Positions 26,511 through 35,064 of a stretch of 64,000 bases of DNA are shown one piece after another; the stretch's first letter is position 1; each line of letters begins with the position of its first letter. The notes beneath the pieces were generated by a model. It saw only the letters and a program-made list of their open reading frames with translations, did not search any database and was not told where the DNA came from. The translations under genes were made by a program, and so were the position numbers. The stretch covers positions 2,046,001 through 2,110,000 of the forward strand of contig NZ_JABTEX010000001.1 in assembly GCF_015711645.1 (NCBI RefSeq), read 5' to 3'. This DNA is from Planomonospora sp. ID82291. Its GTDB lineage: Bacteria; Actinomycetota; Actinomycetes; Streptosporangiales; Streptosporangiaceae.

Positions 26511-26831
26511 TCACGGGATGAAGCCGCCGTGGTAGACGCCCAGGGCCACGCCCACGAAGGAGGCCACGATGCCGACGACGTTGAGCGCCCGCTCCGGCGT
26601 CGTGGCCGAGACGTACTGCGAGTAGAAGCCGCCCCAGAAGCCGATCAGCCCCAGCCAGGACGCGGCCACGTGCGCGGCCGTGAAGATCCCGCACACGAAG
26701 GCCAGCAGCCCGACGGCGAACGTGGCGAGGCTCAGGCCGTTCTCCAGCGGATGGGGCTCGCCGCCGCCGCCGAGCGGGAGCCTGGCGAACGTCGGCGCCC
26801 GCCTGCGGGTGGGACGAGTCGCTCGCGACAT
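26511..26831 (-). CDS. hypothetical membrane protein upstream of rpsF
   Basis: A 106-residue protein with a basic N-terminus ([13 protein letters not shown]) and three membrane helices ([61 protein letters not shown]). Proteins of this shape sit divergently upstream of rpsF in several actinobacteria; function unknown. ATG start. Confidence 0.72.
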   Translation of the reverse strand: MSRATRPTRRRAPTFARLPLGGGGEPHPLENGLSLATFAVGLLAFVCGIFTAAHVAASWLGLIGFWGGFYSQYVSATTPERALNVVGIVASFVGVALGVYHGGFIP

Positions 26832-27054
26832 GGATCATCACCCCTTTCCCCCTGGTACGGGGGTTCCCGTGGAACGTCCGCCCAACCCTCGGCCCACTGG
26901 TAGGCTGGCTCGGCTGCGTCGTATGGGGGCGTGTGTTGTGAGCCGCCCTCCCGGACCGGGCGCCGAAGTGGGCGCGCGGGACGACGACGTCAGCGTCCTC
27001 CTGTCACGGCACGGTGTCGTGACCGCAAGAGTCCAGAGGAGGTTGGAAGCCAGC

Positions 27055-27345
27055 ATGCGTCGTTACGAGATGATGGTCATCCTCGACCCTTCGCTCGATG
27101 AGCGCACGGTGGCCCCTTCCCTCGACCAGTTCCTCACGGTGGTCCGCAATGACGGCGGCACCGTGGAGAAGGTCGACGTGTGGGGTCGTCGTCGGCTGTC
27201 CTACGACATCGCCAAGAAGCCCGAGGGCATCTACGCCGTCATCGACCTGACCGCGGAGCCCGCCACGGTCAAGGAGCTCGACCGGCAGATGAACCTCAAC
27301 GAGGGCATCCTCCGCACCAAGGTTCTCCGCCCGGACGTGCACTGA
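27055..27345 (+). CDS. rpsF: 30S ribosomal protein S6
   Basis: A 96-residue S6 ([19 protein letters not shown], then [28 protein letters not shown]). ATG at 27055 follows AGAGGAGGTTGG; the frame stays open upstream but only this start matches the family. First gene of the rpsF-ssb-rpsR-rplI operon. S6 pairs with S18 on the 30S platform. Confidence 0.97.
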   Translation: MRRYEMMVILDPSLDERTVAPSLDQFLTVVRNDGGTVEKVDVWGRRRLSYDIAKKPEGIYAVIDLTAEPATVKELDRQMNLNEGILRTKVLRPDVH

Positions 27346-27421
27346 CCCCGGCTTTTTTGTCGGGCGGCAGCCGTACTCTGAGCCGATAACCAGCCGAGGC
27401 CGCAGGAAGGGCACGCTAGCC

Positions 27422-27991
27422 ATGGCAGCAGGCGACACTCAGATCACCATCGTCGGCAACCTCGTCGACGACCCGGAGCTGCGCTTCACCCCCGCGGGGC
27501 AAGCGGTGGCCCGGTTCCGCATCGCGTCCACTCCGCGGTTCCTGGACAAGCAGACCAACGAGTGGAAAGACGGCGAAGGTCTCTTTCTTACCTGCAACAT
27601 CTGGCGGCAGGCGGCGGAGAACGTCGCCGAGAGCCTCCAGCGCGGCATGCGGGTCATCGTTCAGGGACGGCTGCGCCAGAGGTCTTACGAGACCAAGGAA
27701 GGCGAGAAGCGCACGGTCTACGAGGTCGAGGTCGACGAGGTCGGCCCGTCCCTGCGCAACGCCACCGCGAAGGTCAACAAGACCGCCCGTCAGGGCGGTG
27801 GCGGCGGCTTCGGCGGTCCGGCCGGTGACCCGTGGGCCTCCGCGGCGCCCGCCCCCCAGCAGGGCGGCGGCTACGGCGGCGGCAACAACTACGGGGGCGG
27901 CGGCCCGCAGGGCGGCGGCGGCTTCGGCGGCGGTCCCCAGCAGGGCGGCGGCTTCGGCGGCGGCGACTTCAGCGACGAACCGCCTTTCTAA
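27422..27991 (+). CDS. ssb: single-stranded DNA-binding protein
   Basis: A 189-residue SSB. The OB fold covers residues 1-110 ([60 protein letters not shown]). A Gly/Gln-rich disordered linker (about 118-180) and the acidic partner-binding tip DFSDEPPF complete it. It coats single-stranded DNA in replication and repair and recruits partners by its tip. Placement between rpsF and rpsR is the classical arrangement. Confidence 0.97.
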   Translation: MAAGDTQITIVGNLVDDPELRFTPAGQAVARFRIASTPRFLDKQTNEWKDGEGLFLTCNIWRQAAENVAESLQRGMRVIVQGRLRQRSYETKEGEKRTVYEVEVDEVGPSLRNATAKVNKTARQGGGGGFGGPAGDPWASAAPAPQQGGGYGGGNNYGGGGPQGGGGFGGGPQQGGGFGGGDFSDEPPF

Positions 27992-28101
27992 CGGGCGTGA
28001 TCCGCGGCGGGCCTTCCGGCCGCCGCGACCGCGCCCACCCAGTCCCAGTATCCGCAGCGACCATTCCCGCCTGACGGCGGGGCTCTGAAAGGAGCACCAC
28101 G

Positions 28102-28338
28102 ATGGCCAAGCCGGCACTGCGCAAGCCGAAGAAGAAGGTTTGCCTGTTCTGCCACGACAAGATCTCCTACGTCGACTACAAGGACACGGCGCTGCTTCGG
28201 AAGTTCATCTCCGACCGCGGCAAGATCCGTGCCCGCCGGGTGACGGGCAACTGCACCCAGCACCAGCGTGACGTGGCGACCGCTATCAAGAACGCTCGTG
28301 AGATGGCGCTCCTGCCGTACATGAGCACCGCGCGCTAA
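28102..28338 (+). CDS. rpsR: 30S ribosomal protein S18
   Basis: A 78-residue S18 with the [33 protein letters not shown] core. CLFC is one half of a zinc-binding (C+) ribbon; the second half NCTQHQR offers Cys and His, so this is the zinc-containing form. AAAGGAG lies before the ATG. Confidence 0.97.
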   Translation: MAKPALRKPKKKVCLFCHDKISYVDYKDTALLRKFISDRGKIRARRVTGNCTQHQRDVATAIKNAREMALLPYMSTAR

Positions 28339-28352
28339 GGAGGTCCGGACCA

Positions 28353-28799
28353 ATGAAGCTCATTCTCACCAGTGAGGTCACCGGCCTCGGCACCCCCGGC
28401 GACATCGTCGAGGTCAAGAACGGCTACGGCCGCAACTACCTGCTCCCCCGCGGCTTCGCGATCCTGTGGACGCGCGGCGGCGAGAAGCAGATCGCCTCGA
28501 TCAAGAAGGCGCGTGACGCCCGCGAGATCCGCGACCTGGGCACCGCCCAGGAGGTCGCGGGCCGGCTCAAGTCCCTCAAGGTGACCCTGAAGACCAAGGC
28601 CGGCGCGTCCGGCCGCCTCTTCGGCTCCGTCACCACGGGCGACATCGCCGAGGCCGTCAAGGCCGCCGGCGGCCCCGAGCTGGACCGCCGCCGCATCGAG
28701 ATCCCCTCGGGGATCAAGAGCCTCGGCTCCCACCGGATCAACGTCAAGCTGCACCCGGAGGTCTCCGCGGCCCTCGACATCGAGGTCGTCGCGGCCTGA
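28353..28799 (+). CDS. rplI: 50S ribosomal protein L9
   Basis: A 148-residue L9: N-terminal rRNA-binding domain ([36 protein letters not shown]), the long connecting helix, and a C-terminal domain ([45 protein letters not shown]). Preceded by AAGGAGG, 14 bp after rpsR. Last gene of the operon, closed by a strong terminator. Confidence 0.97.
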   Translation: MKLILTSEVTGLGTPGDIVEVKNGYGRNYLLPRGFAILWTRGGEKQIASIKKARDAREIRDLGTAQEVAGRLKSLKVTLKTKAGASGRLFGSVTTGDIAEAVKAAGGPELDRRRIEIPSGIKSLGSHRINVKLHPEVSAALDIEVVAA

Positions 28800-28813
28800 C
28801 CGCCCGCGTGAAC

Positions 28814-28849
28814 GAGGGCCCCTCCCCGATCTTCCGGGGAGGGGCCCTC
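28814..28849 (+). terminator. terminator of the rpsF-ssb-rpsR-rplI operon
   Basis: Perfect 15-bp inverted repeat (GAGGGCCCCTCCCCG and complement) with the loop ATCTTC, 14 bp after the rplI stop. Confidence 0.85.
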
Positions 28850-28888
28850 TTCCGTGCGCCCGGCGGACGCGGAGGCGCCCGGCGGCGG

Positions 28889-28972
28889 GGTCTCCGGTCC
28901 GGGCGCCGGGCCCGTGTGTCCGGATACGGGGGTCTCCGGTCCGGGCGCCGGGCCCGTGTGTCCGGGCACGGG
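28889..28972. repeat. 42-bp tandem repeat, two copies
   Basis: Units 28889-28930 and 28931-28972 differ at two positions. The array lies between the rplI terminator and the solute-binding-protein gene and carries no gene. Confidence 0.9.
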
Positions 28973-29042
28973 AGGCCGTTTATGCCCTGGTCGGTGCCCC
29001 TACGTAGAATTCGGGGGTCATCGCTCTCCCCGGAGGTCTCTC

Positions 29043-29921
29043 ATGCCCCGTCCCTCTCTGCTGCTCGCCCTCGGCGCCCTCGCGGTGACCGCGGTGGCCT
29101 GCGCGCCGGTCTCGGACACGACGGGTCAGGCGAGCCCCTCCGCCCCCGCCGGTTCCGCGTCCGCGGACGCCTGCGCCAAGGGCGCACTGCCGCTGAAGAC
29201 CCCGGGCAAGCTGACCGTCGGCACCGACAAGCCCGCCTACGAGCCCTGGTTCAAGAACGACGACCCGTCGAACGGCGAGGGCTTCGAGAGCGCCGTGGCC
29301 TACGCGGTGGCCGGAAAACTCGGTTTCGCCAAGGAGGAGGTCGTCTGGGAGACGGTGCCGTTCGACGCCTCGTTCGCGCCCGGGGCCAAGAAGTTCGACT
29401 TCGACGTCAACCAGGTCTCCATCACCCCCGACCGGGCCAAGGTCGTCGACTTCAGCAAGGGCTACTACACGGTCAAACAGGCCGTCGTCGCGCTCAAGGG
29501 CGCGAAGTTCGCCTCCGCGACGGAGCTGGCGGCGCTGAAGGAGGCCCGGATCGGGGTGCAGGTCGGCACCACCAGCCTCCAGGCCGTCAAGGACGTCATC
29601 GCGCCCACCACCGATCCCAAGGTCTACAGCCAGCAGGTCGACGCGGTGAACGCGCTGAAGAACAAGCAGGTGGACGCGATCGTGGTGGACCTGCCGACGG
29701 CGTTCTACGTCACCGCCGCGCAGGTGGAGGGGTCGGCGATCGTCGGCCAGTTCGACGCCGCCGGCGGCGCGCCCGAGCAGTTCGGCCTGGTCTTCGAGAA
29801 GGGCAGCGCGCTGGTCTCCTGCGTCGACGCGGCCGTCGAGGAGCTCTCCTCCTCCGGTGAGCTGGCGAAGATCGAGAGCACCTGGCTCGGCTCGGCCGCG
29901 GGCGCCCCGGAGCTGAAGTGA
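29043..29921 (+). CDS. amino acid ABC transporter substrate-binding lipoprotein
   Basis: A 292-residue family 3 solute-binding protein. A lipoprotein signal (LLALGALAVTAVAC) gives a lipidated Cys at residue 20. The two-lobe periplasmic-binding fold follows (GKLTVGTDKPAYEPWF, GEGFESAVAYAVAGKLGF, FDFDVNQVSITPDRAKVVDFSKGYY). It should capture polar amino acids, probably glutamine or glutamate, for the permease and ATPase encoded next. GGAGG precedes ATG 29043; start chosen on this and on the signal peptide. Confidence 0.92.
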   Translation: MPRPSLLLALGALAVTAVACAPVSDTTGQASPSAPAGSASADACAKGALPLKTPGKLTVGTDKPAYEPWFKNDDPSNGEGFESAVAYAVAGKLGFAKEEVVWETVPFDASFAPGAKKFDFDVNQVSITPDRAKVVDFSKGYYTVKQAVVALKGAKFASATELAALKEARIGVQVGTTSLQAVKDVIAPTTDPKVYSQQVDAVNALKNKQVDAIVVDLPTAFYVTAAQVEGSAIVGQFDAAGGAPEQFGLVFEKGSALVSCVDAAVEELSSSGELAKIESTWLGSAAGAPELK

Positions 29922-29949
29922 CCCGTCGCGGCATCCACGGGCCCGGCGC

Positions 29950-30798
29950 ATGAGCGAGCAGCGCACCTGGGTCAAGAGCGAACGGCAGATCCGGCGGGAG
30001 AGGATCCGCCGGATCCGGGCGGTCCGGTCGGGCACGGTCGCCACGGTCTCCACGGTCGCCTTCCTCGGCGTGCTGGTGGCGGTGGTCACCGGCTCGCCGG
30101 GCTGGCCGCGCGTCCGGGAGACCTTCTTCGACGCCGAGGCCTTCACCCGGGCGTGGCCGGACGTGCTCGCCGGATTCTGGACGAACGTCCAGATCTTCCT
30201 GATCGCCGAGCCGATCATCCTGGTCCTCGGCCTGCTCGTCGCCCTGGCCCGGAACCTGCGGGCCCCGGCCTTCTTCCCGCTCCGGGCCCTGGCGGTGGCC
30301 TACACCGACGTGTTCCGCGGGGTGCCGACGATCCTGGTGATCCTGCTGGTCGGGTTCGGCATCCCCGCGCTCGGGCTGCAGGGCGCGCCCACCGACGAGA
30401 TCACCCTCGGGGTCGTCGCCCTGACCCTCTCCTACGGCGCGTACGTCGCCGAGGTGTTCCGGGCGGGCATCGACTCGGTCCATCCGAGCCAGCGGGCCGC
30501 CGCCCGGTCCCTGGGGCTGAGCCAGGGCCAGACGATGCGCCACGTGGTGCTGCCGCAGGCCTGGCGCCGGGTCGTCCCGCCGCTGCTCAACGACTTCGTC
30601 TCGCTGCAGAAGGACACCGCCCTGGTCTCGACGATCGGCGTGGTCGAGGCGCTGCGCCAGGCGCAGATCTACGCCGCGAGCACGTTCAACTACACCCCCA
30701 CCCTGGTCGCGGCGCTGCTGTTCATCGCGCTCACCATCCCCATGGCCCGCCTCACCGACCACCTGGCGGCCCGTTCGCAGAGGCGGCGCGGAGCATGA
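29950..30798 (+). CDS. amino acid ABC transporter permease
   Basis: A 282-residue HisMQ-type permease. N-terminal basic region, about five helices, and the EAA loop for ATPase contact (AARSLGLSQGQTMRHVVLPQAWRRVVPPLLNDF). TDVFRGVPTILVILLVGFG is the usual transport-channel motif. Its stop codon overlaps the ATPase start (ATGA). Second gene of the three-gene uptake operon. Confidence 0.95.
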   Translation: MSEQRTWVKSERQIRRERIRRIRAVRSGTVATVSTVAFLGVLVAVVTGSPGWPRVRETFFDAEAFTRAWPDVLAGFWTNVQIFLIAEPIILVLGLLVALARNLRAPAFFPLRALAVAYTDVFRGVPTILVILLVGFGIPALGLQGAPTDEITLGVVALTLSYGAYVAEVFRAGIDSVHPSQRAAARSLGLSQGQTMRHVVLPQAWRRVVPPLLNDFVSLQKDTALVSTIGVVEALRQAQIYAASTFNYTPTLVAALLFIALTIPMARLTDHLAARSQRRRGA

Positions 30799-31538
30799 GC
30801 CTGCTGACCATCGAGGGCGTCTGGAAGAACTACCACGGTCACAGCGTGCTGCGCGGGATCGACCTGTCGGTCGAGGCGCACGAGGTGGTCTGCCTGATCG
30901 GGGCCTCGGGCTCGGGCAAGTCCACCCTGCTGCGCTGCGTGAACCTGCTGGAGACCGTCGACGACGGCGTGATCCGCCTCGACGGCGTCGACGTCACCGA
31001 CGTCGGGACCGACGCCGACGAGGTGCGCAAGAGCGTCGGCATCGTGTTCCAGGCCTTCAACCTGTTCCCGCACATGACCGTGCTGGACAACATCACGCTG
31101 GCCCCCCGCCGGGTGCACGGGATGAGCCGGGCGCGGGCGGAGGAGGAGGCCCGGGAACTGCTGGACAGGTTCGGCCTGGCGGACAAGGCGGGCGCCTACC
31201 CCGACCGGCTCTCCGGCGGCCAGCAGCAGCGGGTGGCCGTCATCCGGGCGCTGGCCACCCGGCCGCGCCTGATGCTGCTCGACGAGGTCACCTCGGCGCT
31301 GGACCCGGCGCTGGTCGCGGAGGTGCTGGAGATCATCAGGGAGCTCAAGGAGGGCGGGATGACGATGATCCTGACCACCCACGAGATGGGCTTCTGCCGG
31401 GAGATCGCGGACACCGTCTGCTTCCTCGACGACGGGGTGCTGCTGGAGCGCGGCACCCCCGAGCAGATCTTCACCGAGCCCCGGGAGCCCCGGACCCGGG
31501 AGTTCCTGCGGACGGTGCTCGACGCCCGCCGCCTGTGA
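30795..31538 (+). CDS. amino acid ABC transporter ATP-binding protein
   Basis: A 247-residue ATPase of the GlnQ type. Walker A GASGSGKST, Q-loop FQAFNLFPHMT, signature LSGGQQQRVAVIRAL, Walker B LMLLDEVTSALD and the switch histidine in TTHEM. It powers the uptake system with the permease it overlaps by four bases. The operon ends in a very strong hairpin. Confidence 0.96.
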   Translation: MSLLTIEGVWKNYHGHSVLRGIDLSVEAHEVVCLIGASGSGKSTLLRCVNLLETVDDGVIRLDGVDVTDVGTDADEVRKSVGIVFQAFNLFPHMTVLDNITLAPRRVHGMSRARAEEEARELLDRFGLADKAGAYPDRLSGGQQQRVAVIRALATRPRLMLLDEVTSALDPALVAEVLEIIRELKEGGMTMILTTHEMGFCREIADTVCFLDDGVLLERGTPEQIFTEPREPRTREFLRTVLDARRL

Positions 31539-31592
31539 CCGCGTCCGGCCACCGCCCGGAGACGCGCGTCCGGGCGGTGGCCGGACGCGGTC
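31537..31592. terminator. long bidirectional terminator between ABC operon and APC permease
   Basis: Perfect inverted repeat with 24-bp arms and an 8-base loop (GACGCGCG). The left arm starts inside the ATPase stop codon, and the convergent APC gene ends 24 bp beyond the right arm. Its length exceeds most terminators here. Confidence 0.85.
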
Positions 31593-31616
31593 GTTCGCGG
31601 CGTGTCCTGGCTGCGG

Positions 31617-33146
31617 TCAGCGGCGGTGCCGTCCGCGGACCTCGAAGTCCGGGTCGGCGGGCGGACGGCCCCCGGCCAGCACGCTGTTGCGCCTGCCGTA
31701 CAGCAGGTAGACCAGCATGCCGAAGGCCATCCAGGCGGCGAAGTACAACCAGGTGACGACCTGCAGGTTCACCGCCAGCCAGAGGGTCGCCAGGATCGAG
31801 GCGACGGGCACGTACGGGGAGAGCGGGGTGCGGAAGCCGCGGGGCAGGTCGGGCATCGTCCGGCGCATCCGCAGCACGCCGGCCGCCGCCGCGACGAACA
31901 CGCACAGGGTGCCGATCACCACCAGCGGCTCCAGGGTGAGCACCGGCACGAACTCGGCGAGCAGGATCGCCACCCCGCCGATGACCAGGGTGGCCCTGGT
32001 CGGGCTGTGGTAGGAACGGTTGATCTTCGCCAGCGGCCGGGGGAACAGCCCGTCGCGGGCCATGGAGAAGATCACCCGGGTCAGGCCCACGAGCAGCACC
32101 AGGACGACCGTGGTGAGGCCGAGCACCGCTCCGACGTTGATGACGTGCACCATGAAGCCGTCGCCCGTGCGGCGGAAGGCGCTGGCGAGCGGGGCGCCCG
32201 GGTCGATCCTGTCATAGGAGGTCATGCCGACCATGACCACCGCGACCGCGATGTAGATCACCGTGGTCGCCACCAGGCTGCGGATGATGCCCCGGGGGAT
32301 GGACCGGGGGGCGTCCTCGGCCTCCTCCGCGGCCGTCGCCACGACGTCGAAGCCGATGTAGGCGAAGGTGATGGCGGCCGAGGCGGCGAAGATGCCGAAC
32401 CAGCCGAACGCGGTCGTCTGGCCGAAGACCATGCCCAGGAGCGGGGAGTGCAGGGTGTCCGCGGCCGTCTCGACCGGGGCGGACGGCACCGGGATGGCCG
32501 CCAGGTTGCGCTGGTCGAAGTGGGTCGCGCCGACCACGATGACCGCCCCGACGGCCAGCAGCTTGGCGATCACGATGATCCACAGGGCGCGCAGGCCGAC
32601 CCGGGCGCCGAGCGCCACCACCCCGGTCAGCAGCACCAGGATGAGCAGGGTGAACAGGTCGAAGCCCTCGGCCTGGCCGATGATCCCGGAGAGGGAGCCG
32701 GGGAGGGGCACGTCGAGGTCGGTCAGCATCTGGGCGGCGTACAGGGACCAGACGCGGGCCACCACCGCCGCGGCCACGAGCAGTTCCATCACCAGCGCCC
32801 AGCCGACGATCCACGCCCAGACCTCGCCGAAGATGACGTAGGTGAAGGTGTAGGCGCTGCCGGAGGCCGGCATGGCGGACGACAGCTCCGCGATGCAGAA
32901 GGCCACGAGCAGGCTCGTGATACCGGCGATCATGAAGGAGAGGACCACGCCCGGCCCGGCCATGGTGGCCGCCTGGCGGCCGGCCAGGCTGAAGATGCCC
33001 GAGCCGATCATGACGCCGATGCCGAGCACGATGAGGTCGGCCTGCCCGTAGGTCGTGGCCAGGCCGTGGCGCGCGCCGGTCCAGCGGTCCACCGCCTCGC
33101 TCGGGAGGAGGCGGCGGGCGATCGACGGAGAACGGTCCTGAGGCAC
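31617..33146 (-). CDS. APC family amino acid permease
   Basis: A 509-residue amino acid/polyamine/organocation transporter of the cationic amino acid subgroup with 12-14 helices. The N-terminal GIGVMIGSGIFSLAGR motif is the substrate-binding unwound helix 1; FAYIGFDVVATAAEEAEDAPRSIPRGI is helix 6 and its loop. It imports amino acids by proton symport or exchange; substrate unknown. GTG start. Convergent with the ABC operon. Confidence 0.92.
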   Translation of the reverse strand: MPQDRSPSIARRLLPSEAVDRWTGARHGLATTYGQADLIVLGIGVMIGSGIFSLAGRQAATMAGPGVVLSFMIAGITSLLVAFCIAELSSAMPASGSAYTFTYVIFGEVWAWIVGWALVMELLVAAAVVARVWSLYAAQMLTDLDVPLPGSLSGIIGQAEGFDLFTLLILVLLTGVVALGARVGLRALWIIVIAKLLAVGAVIVVGATHFDQRNLAAIPVPSAPVETAADTLHSPLLGMVFGQTTAFGWFGIFAASAAITFAYIGFDVVATAAEEAEDAPRSIPRGIIRSLVATTVIYIAVAVVMVGMTSYDRIDPGAPLASAFRRTGDGFMVHVINVGAVLGLTTVVLVLLVGLTRVIFSMARDGLFPRPLAKINRSYHSPTRATLVIGGVAILLAEFVPVLTLEPLVVIGTLCVFVAAAAGVLRMRRTMPDLPRGFRTPLSPYVPVASILATLWLAVNLQVVTWLYFAAWMAFGMLVYLLYGRRNSVLAGGRPPADPDFEVRGRHRR

Positions 33147-33312
33147 GGGGCGACCAATCCTGTTCGGAAACGTCCTTGTTGCCGGACCTGTTCACAGTGC
33201 CGCAGGAGATCACCCGGGACAAGAGACGGGTGATTACGTGGTGGACACCTCCAGATCACGTCCCGGCCACCTCGGGCCGCGGGCGGGCCGGGCGTGCCCC
33301 GGCCGCCCCGGG

Positions 33313-33426
33313 GATCCGCGTCCGTCGTGGCGGATCACACCCGTCCCGGGGGTCCGTATCCGTCGTGGCGGATCACACCCGTCCCGGGGGTCCGTATCCG
33401 TCGTGGCGGATCACACCCGTCCCGGA
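33313..33426. repeat. 38-bp tandem repeat, three copies, running into the MATE gene 3' end
   Basis: Units start at 33313, 33351 and 33389. Copies 2 and 3 are almost identical; copy 1 has three changes. The last copy covers the MATE stop codon (33411). Each unit contains CGTCGTGGCGGATCACACCC. Not a CRISPR array, as there are no spacers. Confidence 0.92.
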
Positions 33427-34733
33427 CCGGGCCCCGCGCCCGTCACCAGCCAGCCGTCACCGCGTGCCCGCAGGCCCAGCGTCACCGTCCGGGCCGCCAT
33501 CCACAGCCCGAGCGCCGCCCAGAGCGCGACCAGTCCTCCGCCGGAGACGACGACCAGCAGTACGGCGGGCAGGTAGGCCAGCGTCGTCCACAGCCCCGCC
33601 CAGGCCAGGTAGGTCTGGTCGCCGGCCCCGATCAGCACGCCGTCCAGCACGAAGACGACCCCGGCGACCGGCTGCAGGAGCGCCACCGTCCAGAGCAGGG
33701 GGAGCAGCTCTCCGGCCACCGCCGGATCGGCGTCGAACAACGCGGGCATGAGCGGTCCGGCCGCGACCACGAGAACGCCCAGCACGACCCCGGAGCCGAC
33801 GCCCCACGCCACCATCCTCCGGGTCGCCGCCCGGGTCCCCGCCACGTCTCCGGCGCCCAGGGCGTGACCGGTGATGGCCTGCCCGGCGATGGCGATCGCG
33901 TCCAGGGCGAAGGCCAGCAGGATCCAGATCCGGAAGACGATCGTGTGGGCCTCCAGCCGCTCGCCGCCCATCCGGGTGGCCACCGCCGTCGCGATGACCA
34001 GCACCGCCTGCAGGCAGAGGGTGCGGACGACCAGCGCGGCCCCGGCCGACCCCGCCGCCCTGATCCCGGAGAGGTCGGGCCGGAACGGCGCCCGGTGGCG
34101 GCCGAACATCATGGCCAGGTAGACCGCGGCGGCCACCGTCTGGGCCGCCACCGTGCCCCAGGCCGACCCGGTCAGACCCCAGTCGAGGACCAGGACGAAC
34201 ACGCCGTTGAGGACCGCGTTGAGCGCGAAGGAGCCGACGGAGACCAGCAGCGGCGTCGCGGTGTCCTGCATGCCGCGCAGCACCCCGGTCCCGGCCAGCA
34301 CCAGCAGCATCGACGGCACCCCGAGCAGGCCGATCCGCAGGTAGGCCGCCGCCTGCCGGGCGAGCTCCCCCTCCGCGCCGAGCGTGTGGACGAGGTAGGG
34401 CGCGAGCGGCCACACCACCGCGATGACCACCAGCCCGACCCCGGCGGCGAGCCAGAGGCCGTCGACCCCCTGGCGGAGCGCCCGCCGCCGGTCGCCGGCG
34501 CCCAGCTGCCGGGCCACCGAGGCGGTCGTGCCGTACGCCAGGAAGACGCACAGGCCCACCAGGGCGCTCAGCACGGTGCCCGCGACCCCCAGCGCGCCGA
34601 GCGCGGGCGCGGGCAGGCGGCCGACGATGACGGTGTCGGTGAGCAGGAACAGCGGCTCGGCGACCAGCGCGCCGAAGGCGGGTACGGCCAGCCGGAGGAT
34701 CCGGCGGTCGTCGGCGGGGAGGGTAAGAGGCAC
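33411..34733 (-). CDS. MATE family efflux transporter (DinF-like)
   Basis: A 440-residue multidrug and toxin extrusion transporter with 12 helices: AVPAFGALVAEPLFLLTDTVIVGRLP opens the first bundle and a second repeat half begins near residue 230. The GTG start at 34733 is chosen because homologues begin just before the DDRRILRLAVPAF helix and AAGAGG lies 12 bases upstream. The start codon and that ribosome site pair with each other in a 12-bp inverted repeat. The 3' end lies inside a tandem-repeat array. Substrate unknown. Confidence 0.9.
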   Translation of the reverse strand: MPLTLPADDRRILRLAVPAFGALVAEPLFLLTDTVIVGRLPAPALGALGVAGTVLSALVGLCVFLAYGTTASVARQLGAGDRRRALRQGVDGLWLAAGVGLVVIAVVWPLAPYLVHTLGAEGELARQAAAYLRIGLLGVPSMLLVLAGTGVLRGMQDTATPLLVSVGSFALNAVLNGVFVLVLDWGLTGSAWGTVAAQTVAAAVYLAMMFGRHRAPFRPDLSGIRAAGSAGAALVVRTLCLQAVLVIATAVATRMGGERLEAHTIVFRIWILLAFALDAIAIAGQAITGHALGAGDVAGTRAATRRMVAWGVGSGVVLGVLVVAAGPLMPALFDADPAVAGELLPLLWTVALLQPVAGVVFVLDGVLIGAGDQTYLAWAGLWTTLAYLPAVLLVVVSGGGLVALWAALGLWMAARTVTLGLRARGDGWLVTGAGPGPGRV

Positions 34734-34754
34734 GTACTCATTGTGCCTCTTACC
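34722..34754 (-). promoter_or_regulatory. inverted repeat covering ribosome site and start codon of the MATE gene
   Basis: Perfect 12-bp arms (GGTAAGAGGCAC and complement) with a 9-base loop. On the mRNA the 5' arm holds AAGAGG and the 3' arm holds the GTG start, so the hairpin would hide both. It could instead be a DNA operator dyad. Confidence 0.65.
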
Positions 34755-34828
34755 GGTGGCGGCGCACGGCGTCCGGCGGGCGTCCGGGACGTCGGCGAAC
34801 AGTTCGGGCGCGTGCTCCCGACTTTCTT

Positions 34829-34956
34829 TCCTCCACAGGCAGTGGATTATGTTTTCCCAGCTCACGCTGGTCTTCGTTCCTGTGGAAAAGAGTTGTCCAC
34901 AGGTCTGTCCCCAGGGTGTCCCCATGTCTGGGGGTGAACTGCACACGTTATCCACA
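34829..34956. promoter_or_regulatory. DnaA-box cluster upstream of dnaB (within the 34734-35064 gap)
   Basis: Perfect boxes TTGTCCACA (34893-34901) and TTATCCACA (34948-34956), a one-mismatch box TTTTCCACA on the minus strand (34881-34889), and a weaker TCCTCCACA (34829-34837). The 331-bp gap between MATE and dnaB holds no gene. DnaA-dependent control of dnaB is inferred. Confidence 0.65.
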
Positions 34957-35064
34957 GGTCTGTCGACAGGTCGCGTTGCCGCCCGGTCCGCGGAGCGGCG
35001 AGACTGTCAGACCGGTCGGCTACAACTAGGGGAAGCGCGGCCGCAGCGAACGAGGGGGTGCGCG

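Noticed and set aside
31602-33233. 543-codon plus-strand frame over the APC permease
   Set aside because: Composition is His/Asp/Gln/Gly-rich shadow sequence; the minus-strand permease is clearly real.
33313-33426. Possible CRISPR array
   Set aside because: The 38-bp units are directly tandem with no unique spacers and no cas genes are present.
34734-35064. Chromosomal replication origin
   Set aside because: DnaA boxes are few, and dnaA, dnaN and an AT-rich unwinding region are missing; regulation of dnaB or DnaA binding is more likely.
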